Positions 22,417 through 31,573 of a stretch of 46,291 nucleotides of DNA are shown piece after piece (the stretch's first letter is position 1; each line of letters starts with the position of its first letter). Origin of the DNA: an uncultured Oscillospiraceae bacterium (lineage in GTDB: Bacteria > Bacillota > Clostridia > Oscillospirales > Oscillospiraceae); assembly GCA_934661735.1 (NCBI GenBank), contig CAKUJN010000005.1:1-46291 (forward strand). The letters run 5' to 3'. The position numbers and the translations under genes are program-made. A model generated the notes under the pieces. It worked only from the letters and a program-made list of their open reading frames with translations, ran no database searches and was not told the DNA's origin.

Positions 22417-22761
22417 TTACTCCTTTATGGTTTCGGCGGCGGCGCGGATGCGCCGGACCGGTTCAGCCGCCTCCGGAAGCTGCTCCAGCGCGTCGGCAGC
22501 GGCGCAGATCTCACGCACGGCGGCCTGCACGCGCTGCGCGCGGGCAATGCAGCCGGTCTTTTCCTCCATATTGCCAAGCAGGGCCGCCGCCCGTGCCAGC
22601 GTGTCATGCACGCCCTGCCGCGTAACGCCGGTTTCCTCGGCAATTTCACTCAGGGAGAGATCCTGATTGTAATACAGATCGAAGCAGATTTTCTGCTTCT
22701 GCGTCAGAAGCTCTCCATAATAATCGTAGAGCAGCGACATGGCCAAAGCGTCCTGTTTCAT
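22417..22761 (-). CDS. ylxM: YlxM family DNA-binding protein
   Basis: A 114-residue helix-turn-helix protein (UPF0122). The sigma-70 region 4-like HTH is LSLSEIAEETGVTRQGVHDTLARA, preceded by LTQKQKICFDLYYNQD. In Firmicutes it is co-encoded with ffh and is thought to modulate SRP. ATG 22761 has GGAGGTGCGGC upstream; the frame extends left without a better start. It is first in the SRP operon. Confidence 0.93.
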   Translation of the reverse strand: MKQDALAMSLLYDYYGELLTQKQKICFDLYYNQDLSLSEIAEETGVTRQGVHDTLARAAALLGNMEEKTGCIARAQRVQAAVREICAAADALEQLPEAAEPVRRIRAAAETIKE

Positions 22762-22806
22762 GCCGCACCTCCGGTCTGACAAGGCTTTAACCTTTACAGC
22801 TCGACT

Positions 22807-22835
22807 ATCATACAGGAAACCGCCGCAAATGTCAA
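22807..22835 (-). promoter_or_regulatory. Promoter of the ylxM-ffh-rpsP-khpA operon
   Basis: Minus strand: perfect TTGACA (22835-22830), 17 nt, TATGAT (22812-22807), 45 nt before the ylxM start. Confidence 0.85.
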
Positions 22836-22940
22836 GCGCAAACTGCCGGAAAACGCCTTGCCCGCGCGAAAATTTCATAAAAGGCCGTGCCGCACCAGAA
22901 ATTCCCGCCGGACGCGTGCGGCGAATTATGCGCTCGCGCC

Positions 22941-22969
22941 TTTACTTTTTTTCATGATTATGTTAACAT
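22941..22969 (+). promoter_or_regulatory. Possible promoter of the SLH glycosidase gene
   Basis: TTTACT (22941-22946), 17 nt, TAACAT (22964-22969) in an AT-rich stretch 40 nt before the start codon. Neither hexamer is close to consensus. Confidence 0.35.
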
Positions 22970-23008
22970 AGAAAAAACAAACAATCAAAATTCGACAAAG
23001 GGGCGGGA

Positions 23009-25339
23009 ATGAAAATGAAACGAACGCTTTACAGAGTCGTGACCATCACGCTGATTTTATGTATGCTGGCCTCCGCCGCGTCGGCGGCGCTCGGGACCGA
23101 AGCGTTTTCGCGCGGCACGCCGCTGGCCGACCATGTCCGCATGGTCAACGGCGTGTGGACCGTCGCGGACGGGACGAATGAAAAATCCTTCGTGCAGGAA
23201 AACTATTTCATCTATGACGACGACTCCGAGGTCTGGCCGATGGTTGCCTACGGCGACACGCTCTACGGGCGCAGCACCATGGCCGAGATCGCGAAAAAGG
23301 TCACGGAGCAGGGCCTGACCATCGTCGCCGGCGTCAACGCCGCGTTTTTTGAGCTGAACAACGGTATCCCCTACGGCCTTGTCGTGACCGAGGGCGTTCT
23401 GCGCACCAGCGGCAGTACGGCAGCGGTCGGCTTCCTTCCAAACGGCAAAATCCTGATCGGCAAGCCGGATCTGAGTCTGCGCATCAAGAACGAAGCGGGC
23501 AACCTGATCGTCTCCTACAACCGCCCGCTGACGCAGGCAAACGGCATTGTGCTGTACTCGGCGGACTACGACACCAGAACAAAGAACACAATCAACGGCT
23601 ATCACCTGATCCTGAAGCCGGCCGGCACACAGCGCGCCGAGCTGCGCATCGGACAGGATGCGGAGCTGGAGGTTACGGATATCAAGAAGGAGATCAAATC
23701 CTGCGATATTCCGTCAGACGGCTTTGTGCTGTGCGTCGCGGAGGAGAGCGTCTATGCCTCGGCGCTGCGTGAGCTGCAAGCCTATAAGGTCGGCGACAGG
23801 CTGACAATCCAGATCGAGGCCGACGAGAAGTGGAAGGACGTGGTCTACGCAGTCGGCGGCGGCGACATGCTGGTCGAGGACGGAAATGTGTGCAGCGAAT
23901 TCACGCTGGACTCCGCGAAGAAAAGCGCCGCGCGCACGGCCATCGGCGTACGCACCGACGGCTCGATGATTCTCTATACAGCCGACTGCGGCGCGAATTC
24001 CAAAGGCCTGACCCTTGAAGAGCTTGCCGCGCGGATGCGCGAGGCGGGCTGCCGCTACGCGCTGAATCTGGACGGCGGCGGCTCGACCACCGCCGGCGCG
24101 CAGTACCCTGGCTACCGCGGCAACGCGACGGTCAACCGTCCGGCCGACGGCACGCAGCGCGCCTGCGCAAACTTCATCTTCCTTGTCCGCAGGACAACCG
24201 CGGCGCAGACAGCGTCAAAGCTGTTCCTCTATCCCTATGACGGCCAGCCCGTTCTGACGGGCGCGAAGCTTGCGGTCACGCCGAAGGCGGTGGACGCGAA
24301 CTTCATGGCGGCGGAGCTGCCCGCGGCGGTTACATACAGCGCACAGAACGGCTCCATCAGCGACACGGGCGTTCTGACTGTCAGCGGGACGCGCAGCGCG
24401 TCCGACCCGTATGTCACAGTCACCGCGCGCAGCGGGAGCCTCAGCGCGCAGGCAAAATATCTGATTGTGGACAGCGTCACATCCATCTCCGTCAAGCGTG
24501 AGGGGACCGGCGCCGCATTTACCAAAGCCATGCTGGCGGGCGGCTCAAAGACCGAGCTGTCGGCCTCGGCCAGCTATTACGGCATGGCCGTGACGGCGCA
24601 GGACGAATGCTTCACATGGTCGGTCAGCGGCGATATCGGCACGATCGACGCCGGCGGAACCTTTACCGCCGCCGAGACGAACGTGGCAAAAACCGGTTCG
24701 ATTCTGGTCAGCTACGGCACGCAGACGGCGAAGATCGACGTGACCATCGCGCCGTCCGACCCGTTTACGGATATGAAGAACCACTGGGCAAAGGACTACG
24801 TCAACGATCTGTACTTTGCGGGGGTCCTTACCGGCTCTGCCGGCTCTGACGGCAAACAGCGCTACCGTCCGGACGATTCGATGACGCGGCAGGAATTTGT
24901 CGTGGCGCTGATGCGCTATCTGGGCGTCACGGTGTCGGACTACAGCGCGGTGCAGCTGCCGTTTGACGACGCGGGAAAGATCGATTCCTGGGCGCTGGAC
25001 GCCATGAAGGCTGCCTACAGCCTGAAATATGTCGGCGGCTCAGCCTCGGGCGGAAAGCTTCTGGCAAACCCGAAGGCAAGCATCTCCCGACAGGAGGCGA
25101 TGACCATCCTGTCCAGAACCCAGACGCTTCCCGCCAGCGTCAACACCGGCGTGCTCAGCGCGTTCTCGGACGCGGGGAAAATTGCCTCGTGGGCGAAAAC
25201 GCCGCTGGCGGCAATGGTGCAGATGAAGATCATCGGCGGCTCGAACGGAAAGCTCAACCCCACCGGAAACGTCACGCGCGCCGAGGTTGCGAAAATGCTT
25301 TACGAAATGAAGCAGCAGTCCGACGCCGCGCAGCCGTAA
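23009..25339 (+). CDS. SLH-anchored phosphodiester glycosidase (NAGPA family)
   Basis: A 776-residue exported protein. A signal peptide (residues 1 to about 27, ending near ASAASA) is followed by a phosphodiester glycosidase domain (about 60-395). Its marks are GVNAAFFELNNGIPYGLV, RTAIGVRTDG and the terminal ALNLDGGGSTT. The family cleaves N-acetylglucosamine-1-phosphodiester bonds and in bacteria is linked to surface polysaccharides. Residues 400-580 look like one or two bacterial Ig-like units. Three S-layer homology repeats occupy 585-776, ending VTRAEVAKMLYEM, and should hold the enzyme on the cell wall. GGGGCGGG precedes ATG 23009. The natural substrate is unknown. Confidence 0.9.
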   Translation: MKMKRTLYRVVTITLILCMLASAASAALGTEAFSRGTPLADHVRMVNGVWTVADGTNEKSFVQENYFIYDDDSEVWPMVAYGDTLYGRSTMAEIAKKVTEQGLTIVAGVNAAFFELNNGIPYGLVVTEGVLRTSGSTAAVGFLPNGKILIGKPDLSLRIKNEAGNLIVSYNRPLTQANGIVLYSADYDTRTKNTINGYHLILKPAGTQRAELRIGQDAELEVTDIKKEIKSCDIPSDGFVLCVAEESVYASALRELQAYKVGDRLTIQIEADEKWKDVVYAVGGGDMLVEDGNVCSEFTLDSAKKSAARTAIGVRTDGSMILYTADCGANSKGLTLEELAARMREAGCRYALNLDGGGSTTAGAQYPGYRGNATVNRPADGTQRACANFIFLVRRTTAAQTASKLFLYPYDGQPVLTGAKLAVTPKAVDANFMAAELPAAVTYSAQNGSISDTGVLTVSGTRSASDPYVTVTARSGSLSAQAKYLIVDSVTSISVKREGTGAAFTKAMLAGGSKTELSASASYYGMAVTAQDECFTWSVSGDIGTIDAGGTFTAAETNVAKTGSILVSYGTQTAKIDVTIAPSDPFTDMKNHWAKDYVNDLYFAGVLTGSAGSDGKQRYRPDDSMTRQEFVVALMRYLGVTVSDYSAVQLPFDDAGKIDSWALDAMKAAYSLKYVGGSASGGKLLANPKASISRQEAMTILSRTQTLPASVNTGVLSAFSDAGKIASWAKTPLAAMVQMKIIGGSNGKLNPTGNVTRAEVAKMLYEMKQQSDAAQP

Positions 25340-25459
25340 AAACAGCGCCTCGCCGCGCATAAACTTCCAGCATAGGCTTCCGCTTTTGTGTCCATCCTAC
25401 ATAGTATGATACGGCGCCGCGCATACAGCGCGCCGAAAACATCAATGGAGGGCGGCAGA

Positions 25460-25564
25460 ATGAACGCGGAGCTGTTTTGGGAGCTGTTTCTGGATACCGG
25501 CGCGCCGGAGGCGTATCTGATGTACAAATCCGCGCTGCATCAGGCCGAACCCGTTTCGGCCTGA
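25460..25564 (+). CDS. yqzL: YqzL-like small protein
   Basis: A 34-residue ORF with GGAGG at the right distance from ATG 25460. Its sequence (ELFWELFLDTGAPEAYLMYK) matches what I recall of the YqzL family: W/F-rich, a TG-x-P-x-A-Y-L core, about 30-50 residues. YqzL is habitually encoded just before recO, as here (25 nt upstream). Its function is unknown. Automatic gene callers often miss it for its size. Confidence 0.75.
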   Translation: MNAELFWELFLDTGAPEAYLMYKSALHQAEPVSA

Positions 25565-25588
25565 ACGCGCGTACATAAAGGAGCGGCT

Positions 25589-26326
25589 ATGTATCTGAAA
25601 ACCGAGGGACTGGTCCTCCGGCAGGTCAATTATCAGGACAACGATCAGATCCTGACGCTGCTGACAAGGGAATACGGCCTGATGAGCGTTCGGGCGCGCG
25701 GCGTCCGGCGCAGCTCCAGCCGCCTCAAGGGCGCGTGCCAGCTTCTGGCGTATTCCGAGTTCGTGATTTTTGAAAATAAGGGCTTTCACACGATCAACGA
25801 GGCCGCGGCGATCCAGATGTTTCCCGAGCTGCGCGGCGATATCGAGCTTCTGGCGCTTGCGTCCTATTTTGCGCAGGCGGCGGAGGTGCTGTCGCAGGAG
25901 AATCTGCCGAACCCCGACGTGCTGTCGCTGACGCTCAACGCGTTTTATGTGCTCTGCCGCGGGCTGTGTCCGAACGATCTGACCAAGGCCGCGTTTGAGC
26001 TCCGCATCGCCGCGCTCAGCGGCTACGCGCCCGATCTTTCGGGCTGCGCCGTCTGCGGAAGCCCACAGCCCGACCGCTTCGACGTGGCGGGCGGCGTGCT
26101 TTTGTGCGCGCACTGCGCGGCGGGCGCGGGACTCCGTCTGCCGGTCAGCGCCGGCGCGCTTGCCGCCATGCGGCACATTACGACCTGTGACAAAAACAGG
26201 CTCTTTTCGTTCCGTCTGGAGGGCGGCGCAAGAAAGGAACTGTGCGATCTGGCGGAAACCTATCTGGTGACGCAGCTGGAGCGCGGCTTTTCCACACTGG
26301 ATTTCTATAAATCTCTGATTTTGTAG
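25589..26326 (+). CDS. recO: DNA repair protein RecO
   Basis: A 245-residue recombination mediator that loads RecA onto SSB-coated single strands with RecF and RecR. The N-terminal OB fold is recognisable (KTEGLVLRQVNYQDNDQILTLLT, GVRRSSSRLKG). A Cys4 zinc site is present as CAVC and CAHC around residues 154-176. AAAGGAG precedes the start. It is followed by mutS2 after 9 nt, so yqzL-recO-mutS2 probably form one transcript. Confidence 0.96.
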   Translation: MYLKTEGLVLRQVNYQDNDQILTLLTREYGLMSVRARGVRRSSSRLKGACQLLAYSEFVIFENKGFHTINEAAAIQMFPELRGDIELLALASYFAQAAEVLSQENLPNPDVLSLTLNAFYVLCRGLCPNDLTKAAFELRIAALSGYAPDLSGCAVCGSPQPDRFDVAGGVLLCAHCAAGAGLRLPVSAGALAAMRHITTCDKNRLFSFRLEGGARKELCDLAETYLVTQLERGFSTLDFYKSLIL

Positions 26327-26335
26327 GACGAACAT

Positions 26336-28708
26336 ATGAATGAACTGTATGAAAAATCAATAAAAAAGCTGGAGCTTGACAAGGTGCTCGACCTGCTGGC
26401 CGAGCATGCGGGCAGCGACGCGGCAAAGGCCGCCTGCCGCGCAATGCTTCCGGCAGAGGACGCGGACGACGTCCGCGCGCTTCAGGAGCAGACGTCCGCC
26501 GCCTGCAAGCTCATTACGCTCAAGGGCTCGCCAAGCCTCGGCGGCCTGCGCGACATGGGCGCGAGCCTTGCCCGCGCCGACCGCGGCGGCTGCCTCAGCA
26601 TGGAGGAGCTTCTGGGCATTGCCGGCGCGCTGAAAAGCGCGCGGATGGTGAAAAACTACGCCGACGGCGACAGCGTCCAGACTGTGCTGGACAGCTGGTT
26701 CTTCCAGCTGATGGCCAATAAATATCTGGAAGAGCGCATCTACACCTCCATCCTCAGCAAGGATGAAATGGCCGACGCGGCCAGCGCCGAACTTGCCTCC
26801 ATCCGCCGCAAAATCCGCCAGCAGAGCGCGAAAATCCGTGAATCTCTGCAAAAAATCATCTCCTCGCCGTCGTATGCGAAGATTCTGCGCGAGCCGATCA
26901 TCACCATCCGCTCCGACCGCTTTGTCGTACCCGTCAAAAGCGAGTGCAAAAACGATCTGCCCGGCCTTGTACACGATGTGTCCTCGTCCGGCAGCACTTA
27001 TTTCATCGAGCCGATGCAGTCGGTCAACGCCAACAACGAGCTGCGCGAGCTGTTCCTTGCCGAGCGCAAGGAGATCGAGCGCATCCTTGCCGAGCTGTCG
27101 GCCGAATGTGCGGGCTACCGCGAGCATATCGAGACGAACTACCGTGTTCTGGTCGAACTGGACTGCATCTTTGCCCGTGCCAAGCTGGCCTTTGCCATGA
27201 ATGCCGCGCCGCCCGAAATCCGGACGGACGGCACGCTGGAATTGAAGCGCGCGCGCCATCCGCTGATCGACCGGCAGAAGGTCGTACCGGTTTCGGTGCG
27301 TCTGGGCACGGATTTTGATACGCTGATCATCACCGGCCCGAACACCGGCGGCAAGACCGTTACGCTGAAAACCATCGGTCTTCTGACGCTGATGGCCGAG
27401 TGCGGCCTGCACATTCCGGCGGACGACGGAAGTCATATCTCCATGTTCCCGCTGGTGCTGGCCGATATCGGCGACGAGCAGTCGATCGAGCAGTCGCTTT
27501 CCACCTTCTCTGCGCACATGAAAAACATCGTCGATATCGTCGCCGTCTGCGACAGCGAATCGCTTGTTCTGCTGGATGAGCTGGGCGCGGGCACCGACCC
27601 CGCCGAGGGCGCTGCGCTGGCCGTGGCACTGATCGAATTCTGCCGCAAATGCGGCGCGCGCGTGGCCGCCACAACGCACTATGCCGAGCTGAAGCTCTAC
27701 GCCATGCGCACCGAGGGCGTCATGAACGCCTCGTGTGAATTTGACGTGCAGACGCTCCGTCCGACCTACCGCCTGCTGATCGGCGTGCCCGGCAAGTCCA
27801 ACGCGTTTGCCATTTCGCGCCGTCTCGGCCTGCCGGAGGACATCATCGAAAACGCGAAAAGCATGATGAGCGCCAACGATACAAATTTTGAGGACGTGCT
27901 CAGCCAGCTGGAGGCGCAGCGCCAGCAAATGGAGCAGGCGCGTACCGAGGCCGAGCGCCTGCGTCTGGAAACCGAAAAGCAGAAAAAGCAGTCTGAGGCG
28001 TACTACAACGAAATCCGCGAGCAGAAGGAGAAGGCCGCGCAGCAGGCGCGCAAGGAGGCGCAGTACATCATCGACGATGCGCGCCGGACGGCCAATCAGG
28101 TCTATGAGGAGCTGAAGCAGCTGCGAAAGCAGATGCGCGACTCCGCCGACGTGCAGAACTCGAACGAGCGTCAGGCCGAGCTTCGCCGGAGCCTCAACGA
28201 GGCCGAGCAGCGCCTGACCGGCGAGCCGCGCAGGGCTGAGCGCCCGAAGCCGTCGCGCGAGATCCGCGTGGGCGACACAGTCGAGCTTCTGAAATTCGGT
28301 TCCAAAGCGACAGTCCTTGCCATCAGCAAAGACGGCGCCTACCAGCTTCAGGCCGGCATCATGAAGCTCACGGCAAAGGCCGATGAGATTGCTCTGTGTG
28401 AGAATCAGCCGAAGGGCAACGCCAAAAAGATCATCGAGGGCAAGGTGCGCGAGCTGAAGGCGGCAGCCGCATCAGAGCTGGACATTCGCGGCATGGCCGC
28501 GGACGAGGCGCTTCCGGTGCTGGACAATTTCCTCGACGGCGCGTATCTGGCCAGCCTGCCGACCGTGCGCATCATCCACGGCAAGGGCACCGGCGTCCTG
28601 CGCGCCATGGTGCACGATGAGCTGCGCCGCTCAAAGTATGTCAAGTCATTCCGCAGCGGCGTATACGGCGAGGGCGAGAACGGCGTGACAATTGCGGAGC
28701 TGAAATAG
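26336..28708 (+). CDS. mutS2: Endonuclease MutS2
   Basis: A 790-residue MutS homologue without the mismatch-recognition domain. The ATPase core has Walker A GPNTGGKT, LLDELGAGTDP and ATTHYAELK. A long coiled coil (about 510-620) follows. The C-terminal Smr nuclease domain has LDIRGMAADEA and HGKGTGVL. MutS2 suppresses recombination and, in some Firmicutes, rescues collided ribosomes. All expected motifs are intact and the length is normal. Confidence 0.97.
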   Translation: MNELYEKSIKKLELDKVLDLLAEHAGSDAAKAACRAMLPAEDADDVRALQEQTSAACKLITLKGSPSLGGLRDMGASLARADRGGCLSMEELLGIAGALKSARMVKNYADGDSVQTVLDSWFFQLMANKYLEERIYTSILSKDEMADAASAELASIRRKIRQQSAKIRESLQKIISSPSYAKILREPIITIRSDRFVVPVKSECKNDLPGLVHDVSSSGSTYFIEPMQSVNANNELRELFLAERKEIERILAELSAECAGYREHIETNYRVLVELDCIFARAKLAFAMNAAPPEIRTDGTLELKRARHPLIDRQKVVPVSVRLGTDFDTLIITGPNTGGKTVTLKTIGLLTLMAECGLHIPADDGSHISMFPLVLADIGDEQSIEQSLSTFSAHMKNIVDIVAVCDSESLVLLDELGAGTDPAEGAALAVALIEFCRKCGARVAATTHYAELKLYAMRTEGVMNASCEFDVQTLRPTYRLLIGVPGKSNAFAISRRLGLPEDIIENAKSMMSANDTNFEDVLSQLEAQRQQMEQARTEAERLRLETEKQKKQSEAYYNEIREQKEKAAQQARKEAQYIIDDARRTANQVYEELKQLRKQMRDSADVQNSNERQAELRRSLNEAEQRLTGEPRRAERPKPSREIRVGDTVELLKFGSKATVLAISKDGAYQLQAGIMKLTAKADEIALCENQPKGNAKKIIEGKVRELKAAAASELDIRGMAADEALPVLDNFLDGAYLASLPTVRIIHGKGTGVLRAMVHDELRRSKYVKSFRSGVYGEGENGVTIAELK

Positions 28709-28747
28709 CGCGGCATGTGCAATCTCTGCCTTCGGCGCAAATTTTTG

Positions 28748-28775
28748 TTGACATTTCCATGAACTCTGGTAAAAT
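28748..28775 (+). promoter_or_regulatory. Promoter of the HPr-like gene
   Basis: Perfect TTGACA (28748-28753), 16 nt, TAAAAT (28770-28775). The leader is about 80 nt. Confidence 0.65.
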
Positions 28776-28862
28776 TAGTGAAAGGAAAAATGAAGCGGCG
28801 GCAAGGCCGGTTCAAAATGGGGGTTTCCTCGCTCAAGCACGATATGTTAAGGAGTGTCGTCT

Positions 28863-29123
28863 ATGTACATGCAGCAGTCTATCGTAAAATGCGAATCAGG
28901 CCTGTATAACCGGCAGGCAACCTACTTCATCCAGAAGGCGAACGAATTCAAGTCCAGCATCTGGATCGAGGTTGAGGATCGCAAGATTAACGCCAAGAGC
29001 CTGCTCGGCGTCCTGTCCATGGGAATCACCAAGGGCACCCGCGTCAGCATCCTGGCCGAAGGTCCCGATGAGGAAGAAGCCGTCAAGGTTCTGACGGATA
29101 TGCTGGTAAAAGAGATTTTCTAA
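28863..29123 (+). CDS. HPr-family protein lacking the catalytic histidine (Crh-like)
   Basis: An 86-residue HPr-fold protein. In the HPr active site G-[IL]-H15-A-R-P-A this protein reads G13-L-Y15-N-R-Q-A, so the phospho-accepting His is Tyr and the usual Pro18 is Gln. The regulatory serine is kept: NAKS46LLGVLSMGI. That combination matches Crh, the regulatory HPr paralogue of bacilli, which has Gln at 15 and Ser46. It therefore probably cannot carry PTS phosphate but may be phosphorylated by HPr kinase and act in carbon control. AAGGAG lies 8 nt before ATG 28863. A strong terminator follows. Confidence 0.85.
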   Translation: MYMQQSIVKCESGLYNRQATYFIQKANEFKSSIWIEVEDRKINAKSLLGVLSMGITKGTRVSILAEGPDEEEAVKVLTDMLVKEIF

Positions 29124-29135
29124 CTGAAACCGAGG

Positions 29136-29172
29136 CCGCCTCAAAAACCTTGCGTTTTTGAGGCGGTTTTTT
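29136..29172 (+). terminator. Terminator between the HPr-like gene and uvrC
   Basis: A perfect 12-bp stem (29136-29147 with 29155-29166) with a 7-nt loop and T6. It ends 8 nt before the uvrC start codon. Confidence 0.9.
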
Positions 29173-29180
29173 AAGATATT

Positions 29181-31022
29181 ATGACATTTGACGAACTCAA
29201 GGATAAAGCGCTGAGCCTGCCGCTCGAGCCTGGCGTGTATCTGATGCAGGACAGGTCCGGCACGATCATCTATGTGGGCAAGGCGAAAAAGCTGAAAAAC
29301 CGCGTCAGCCAGTATTTTCAGGATTCCTCCGCGCATACGCCAAAGACGCGGCGCATGGTCTCCCAGATTGACCACTTCGACGTGATTGTCGCCGCCAGCG
29401 AGTTTGAGGCGCTTGTGCTGGAATGCTCGCTGATCAAACGGCACATGCCGAAATACAACATCCTCCTGAAGGATGACAAGGGCTACCCGTATCTGCGCGT
29501 CGATCTGCGGGAAGAATATCCCGTGATGGAGATGGTCAGCCGCGTGACCGGCGACGGCGCGTCATATTTCGGCCCCTACGGCGGCCGCTATGTAACGCAG
29601 AACGTGATCGACACGCTCCGCCTGACGCTCAAGCTGCCGGGCTGCGGGAAGAAGTTCCCGCGCGATCTTGGAAAAGAACGTCCGTGCCTGAACTATCACA
29701 TGAACAACTGCGACGGCTGGTGCCAGCTGTCCAGAAGCCCTGCCGAGTATCATCAGCGCATGGAGCAGGCCGTCTGGATGCTTCAGGGCCGGTATCAGGA
29801 GGTTGCGGAGCTGCTGCGCGCGCGCATGGAGCAGGCGGCGGAGGAACTGGATTTCGAGCAGGCCGCCGCGCTGCGCGACCGGCTGCGCGCCGTCGAGTCG
29901 CTGGGACATCGCCAGCTGGTCACGGCCGGTACCATGGCCAATACCGACGTTATCGGCTATTATCAGAGCGAGGCGAAGGCGTGCTTTGCCGTTTTGCACT
30001 ATGTCGACGGAAGCCTTCTGGACAAGGACTATGAAATCCTCGGCGTTGCCGACCGTATCGAGGACGCGGTTTCCTCGCTGGTCAAGCAGTATTATCTGGC
30101 CCGCTGCGCCGCGCCGAAGGAAATCCTCCTGCCGTGCGAGATGGAGGACGCCGAGCTGTTTGCGCAGCTTTTGCGGCAGAATCTGAATAAAAAGGTCCAT
30201 ATCCGCCGGCCGCAGCGCGGCGACGGCGTGCGTCTGGTCGAGCTTGCGTGCAAAAACGCGCGCGAGGAGGCCGAGCGCGTGACGACCCGCGCTGAGCGCG
30301 CGGCAGGCGTGCTGAATGTATTGCAGGCGATGCTTTCGCTCCCGCAGCCGCCCGCGCGGCTGGAGAGCTACGACATCTCAAACACGGCGGGGACGGATAT
30401 CGTGGCCTCCATGGTCGTCTTTATCGACGGCCGCCCCAGCAAAAAGGACTATAAGCGCTTCAAGATCGAGGGCCTGTCCGATCAGGATGACTACGCCTCT
30501 ATGCGTCAGGTCCTGCACCGCCGCTTCGCGCATTATCAAAGCGGCGACGCAGGCTTTGACATCATGCCCGATGCGCTTCTGATCGACGGCGGTGTCGAGC
30601 ACGCGAACGTGGTCGTCGACGAGCTGGCCTCCATGGGCCTGACCGTGCCGACGTTCGGCATGGTCAAGGACAACCGCCACCGCACGCGCGCGCTGGTCAC
30701 GCCCGACGGCCATGAAATCAGTATTTCCACAAATCCCGCGGTGTTTGCCTTCATCGGCACGATTCAGGAGGAGGTTCACCGCTTCGCCATCCAGTATCAC
30801 CGTCTGCTGCGCAGCAAACGCATGCAGGCGTCACAGCTGGAAAAAATCGAGGGTGTCGGGCCGAAGCGGCGCGAGGCGCTGCTGAAAAAATTCCGCTCCG
30901 TCTCCGGCATCCGCAATGCGGAGCTGTCGCAGCTGCGCGAGCTGCTGCCGGAAAAGGCGGCCGACGCCGTCTGGAGGTATTTTCACAACGAAAGCAACGA
31001 GGAGGAACCGCCATGCGAGTGA
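29181..31022 (+). CDS. uvrC: Excinuclease ABC subunit C
   Basis: A 613-residue nucleotide excision repair nuclease. It has the GIY-YIG domain (GVYLMQDRSGTIIYVGKAKKL), a UVR motif (ELDFEQAAALRDRL), the RNase H-like 5' nuclease domain (ESYDISNTAGTDIVASMVVF, DALLIDGG) and two helix-hairpin-helix units (IEGVGPKRREALL). The start fits the family, yet the terminator of the previous gene ends 8 nt upstream and only AAGATATT precedes the ATG. Neither a ribosome site nor a promoter is apparent. It overlaps rsmD by 10 nt. Confidence 0.96.
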   Translation: MTFDELKDKALSLPLEPGVYLMQDRSGTIIYVGKAKKLKNRVSQYFQDSSAHTPKTRRMVSQIDHFDVIVAASEFEALVLECSLIKRHMPKYNILLKDDKGYPYLRVDLREEYPVMEMVSRVTGDGASYFGPYGGRYVTQNVIDTLRLTLKLPGCGKKFPRDLGKERPCLNYHMNNCDGWCQLSRSPAEYHQRMEQAVWMLQGRYQEVAELLRARMEQAAEELDFEQAAALRDRLRAVESLGHRQLVTAGTMANTDVIGYYQSEAKACFAVLHYVDGSLLDKDYEILGVADRIEDAVSSLVKQYYLARCAAPKEILLPCEMEDAELFAQLLRQNLNKKVHIRRPQRGDGVRLVELACKNAREEAERVTTRAERAAGVLNVLQAMLSLPQPPARLESYDISNTAGTDIVASMVVFIDGRPSKKDYKRFKIEGLSDQDDYASMRQVLHRRFAHYQSGDAGFDIMPDALLIDGGVEHANVVVDELASMGLTVPTFGMVKDNRHRTRALVTPDGHEISISTNPAVFAFIGTIQEEVHRFAIQYHRLLRSKRMQASQLEKIEGVGPKRREALLKKFRSVSGIRNAELSQLRELLPEKAADAVWRYFHNESNEEEPPCE

Positions 31023-31573
31023 TCACCGGCACCGCCCGCGGCGTGCCGCTGCGCGCGCCGAAGGGCATGGATACGCGCCCGACGCTCGATCAGGTAAAGG
31101 AGGGCATCTTCTCCGCCATCCAGTTTGAGGTTGAGGGCCGCCGCGCGCTGGACCTGTTTGCCGGCTCCGGCCAGATGGGCATCGAGGCGCTCAGCCGCGG
31201 CGCGAAAAGCGCCGTGTTTGTCGACACGCGCCGCGACGCGTGCGACGTCGTGCGCGGAAATCTGGAAAAGACGCGCCTGCTCGAGCGGGCAAAAATCGTG
31301 CGCGCGGACTATCAGACATACCTGAAAACATGCCGTGAAACGTTCGATCTGATCTTCCTGGACCCGCCCTACGCGGAAAAGTTTCTGGAAAACGCCCTGC
31401 TTTTGATATCAGAAATTGACATTTTGTCGGATAGTGGTATAATAATCTGTGAACGACCCGCCGAAAAGCGGCTCCCCGACGCTGTCGGAGCGCTTTCCCG
31501 TGATCGGGAGTATCAATACGGGCGGGCGGCAGTTACCATTTTCCGCAGGCATCTGCCAGAGAGAAGCGTATGA
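31013..31573 (+). CDS. rsmD: 16S rRNA (guanine-966-N2)-methyltransferase
   Basis: A 186-residue Rossmann-fold methyltransferase for G966 in the 30S P-site. The opening MRVITGTARGVPLRAPKG, the SAM loop DLFAGSGQMGIEALSRGA and the catalytic LDPPYAE are diagnostic. It overlaps uvrC by 10 nt and coaD by ATGA, the usual rsmD-coaD order. GAGGAGG precedes the start. Confidence 0.95.
   Translation: MRVITGTARGVPLRAPKGMDTRPTLDQVKEGIFSAIQFEVEGRRALDLFAGSGQMGIEALSRGAKSAVFVDTRRDACDVVRGNLEKTRLLERAKIVRADYQTYLKTCRETFDLIFLDPPYAEKFLENALLLISEIDILSDSGIIICERPAEKRLPDAVGALSRDREYQYGRAAVTIFRRHLPERSV

Noticed and set aside
20697..22625. Plus-strand open frame of 642 residues
   Set aside because: Antisense to rpsP, ffh and ylxM; low-quality composition with repeated His/Leu/Arg.
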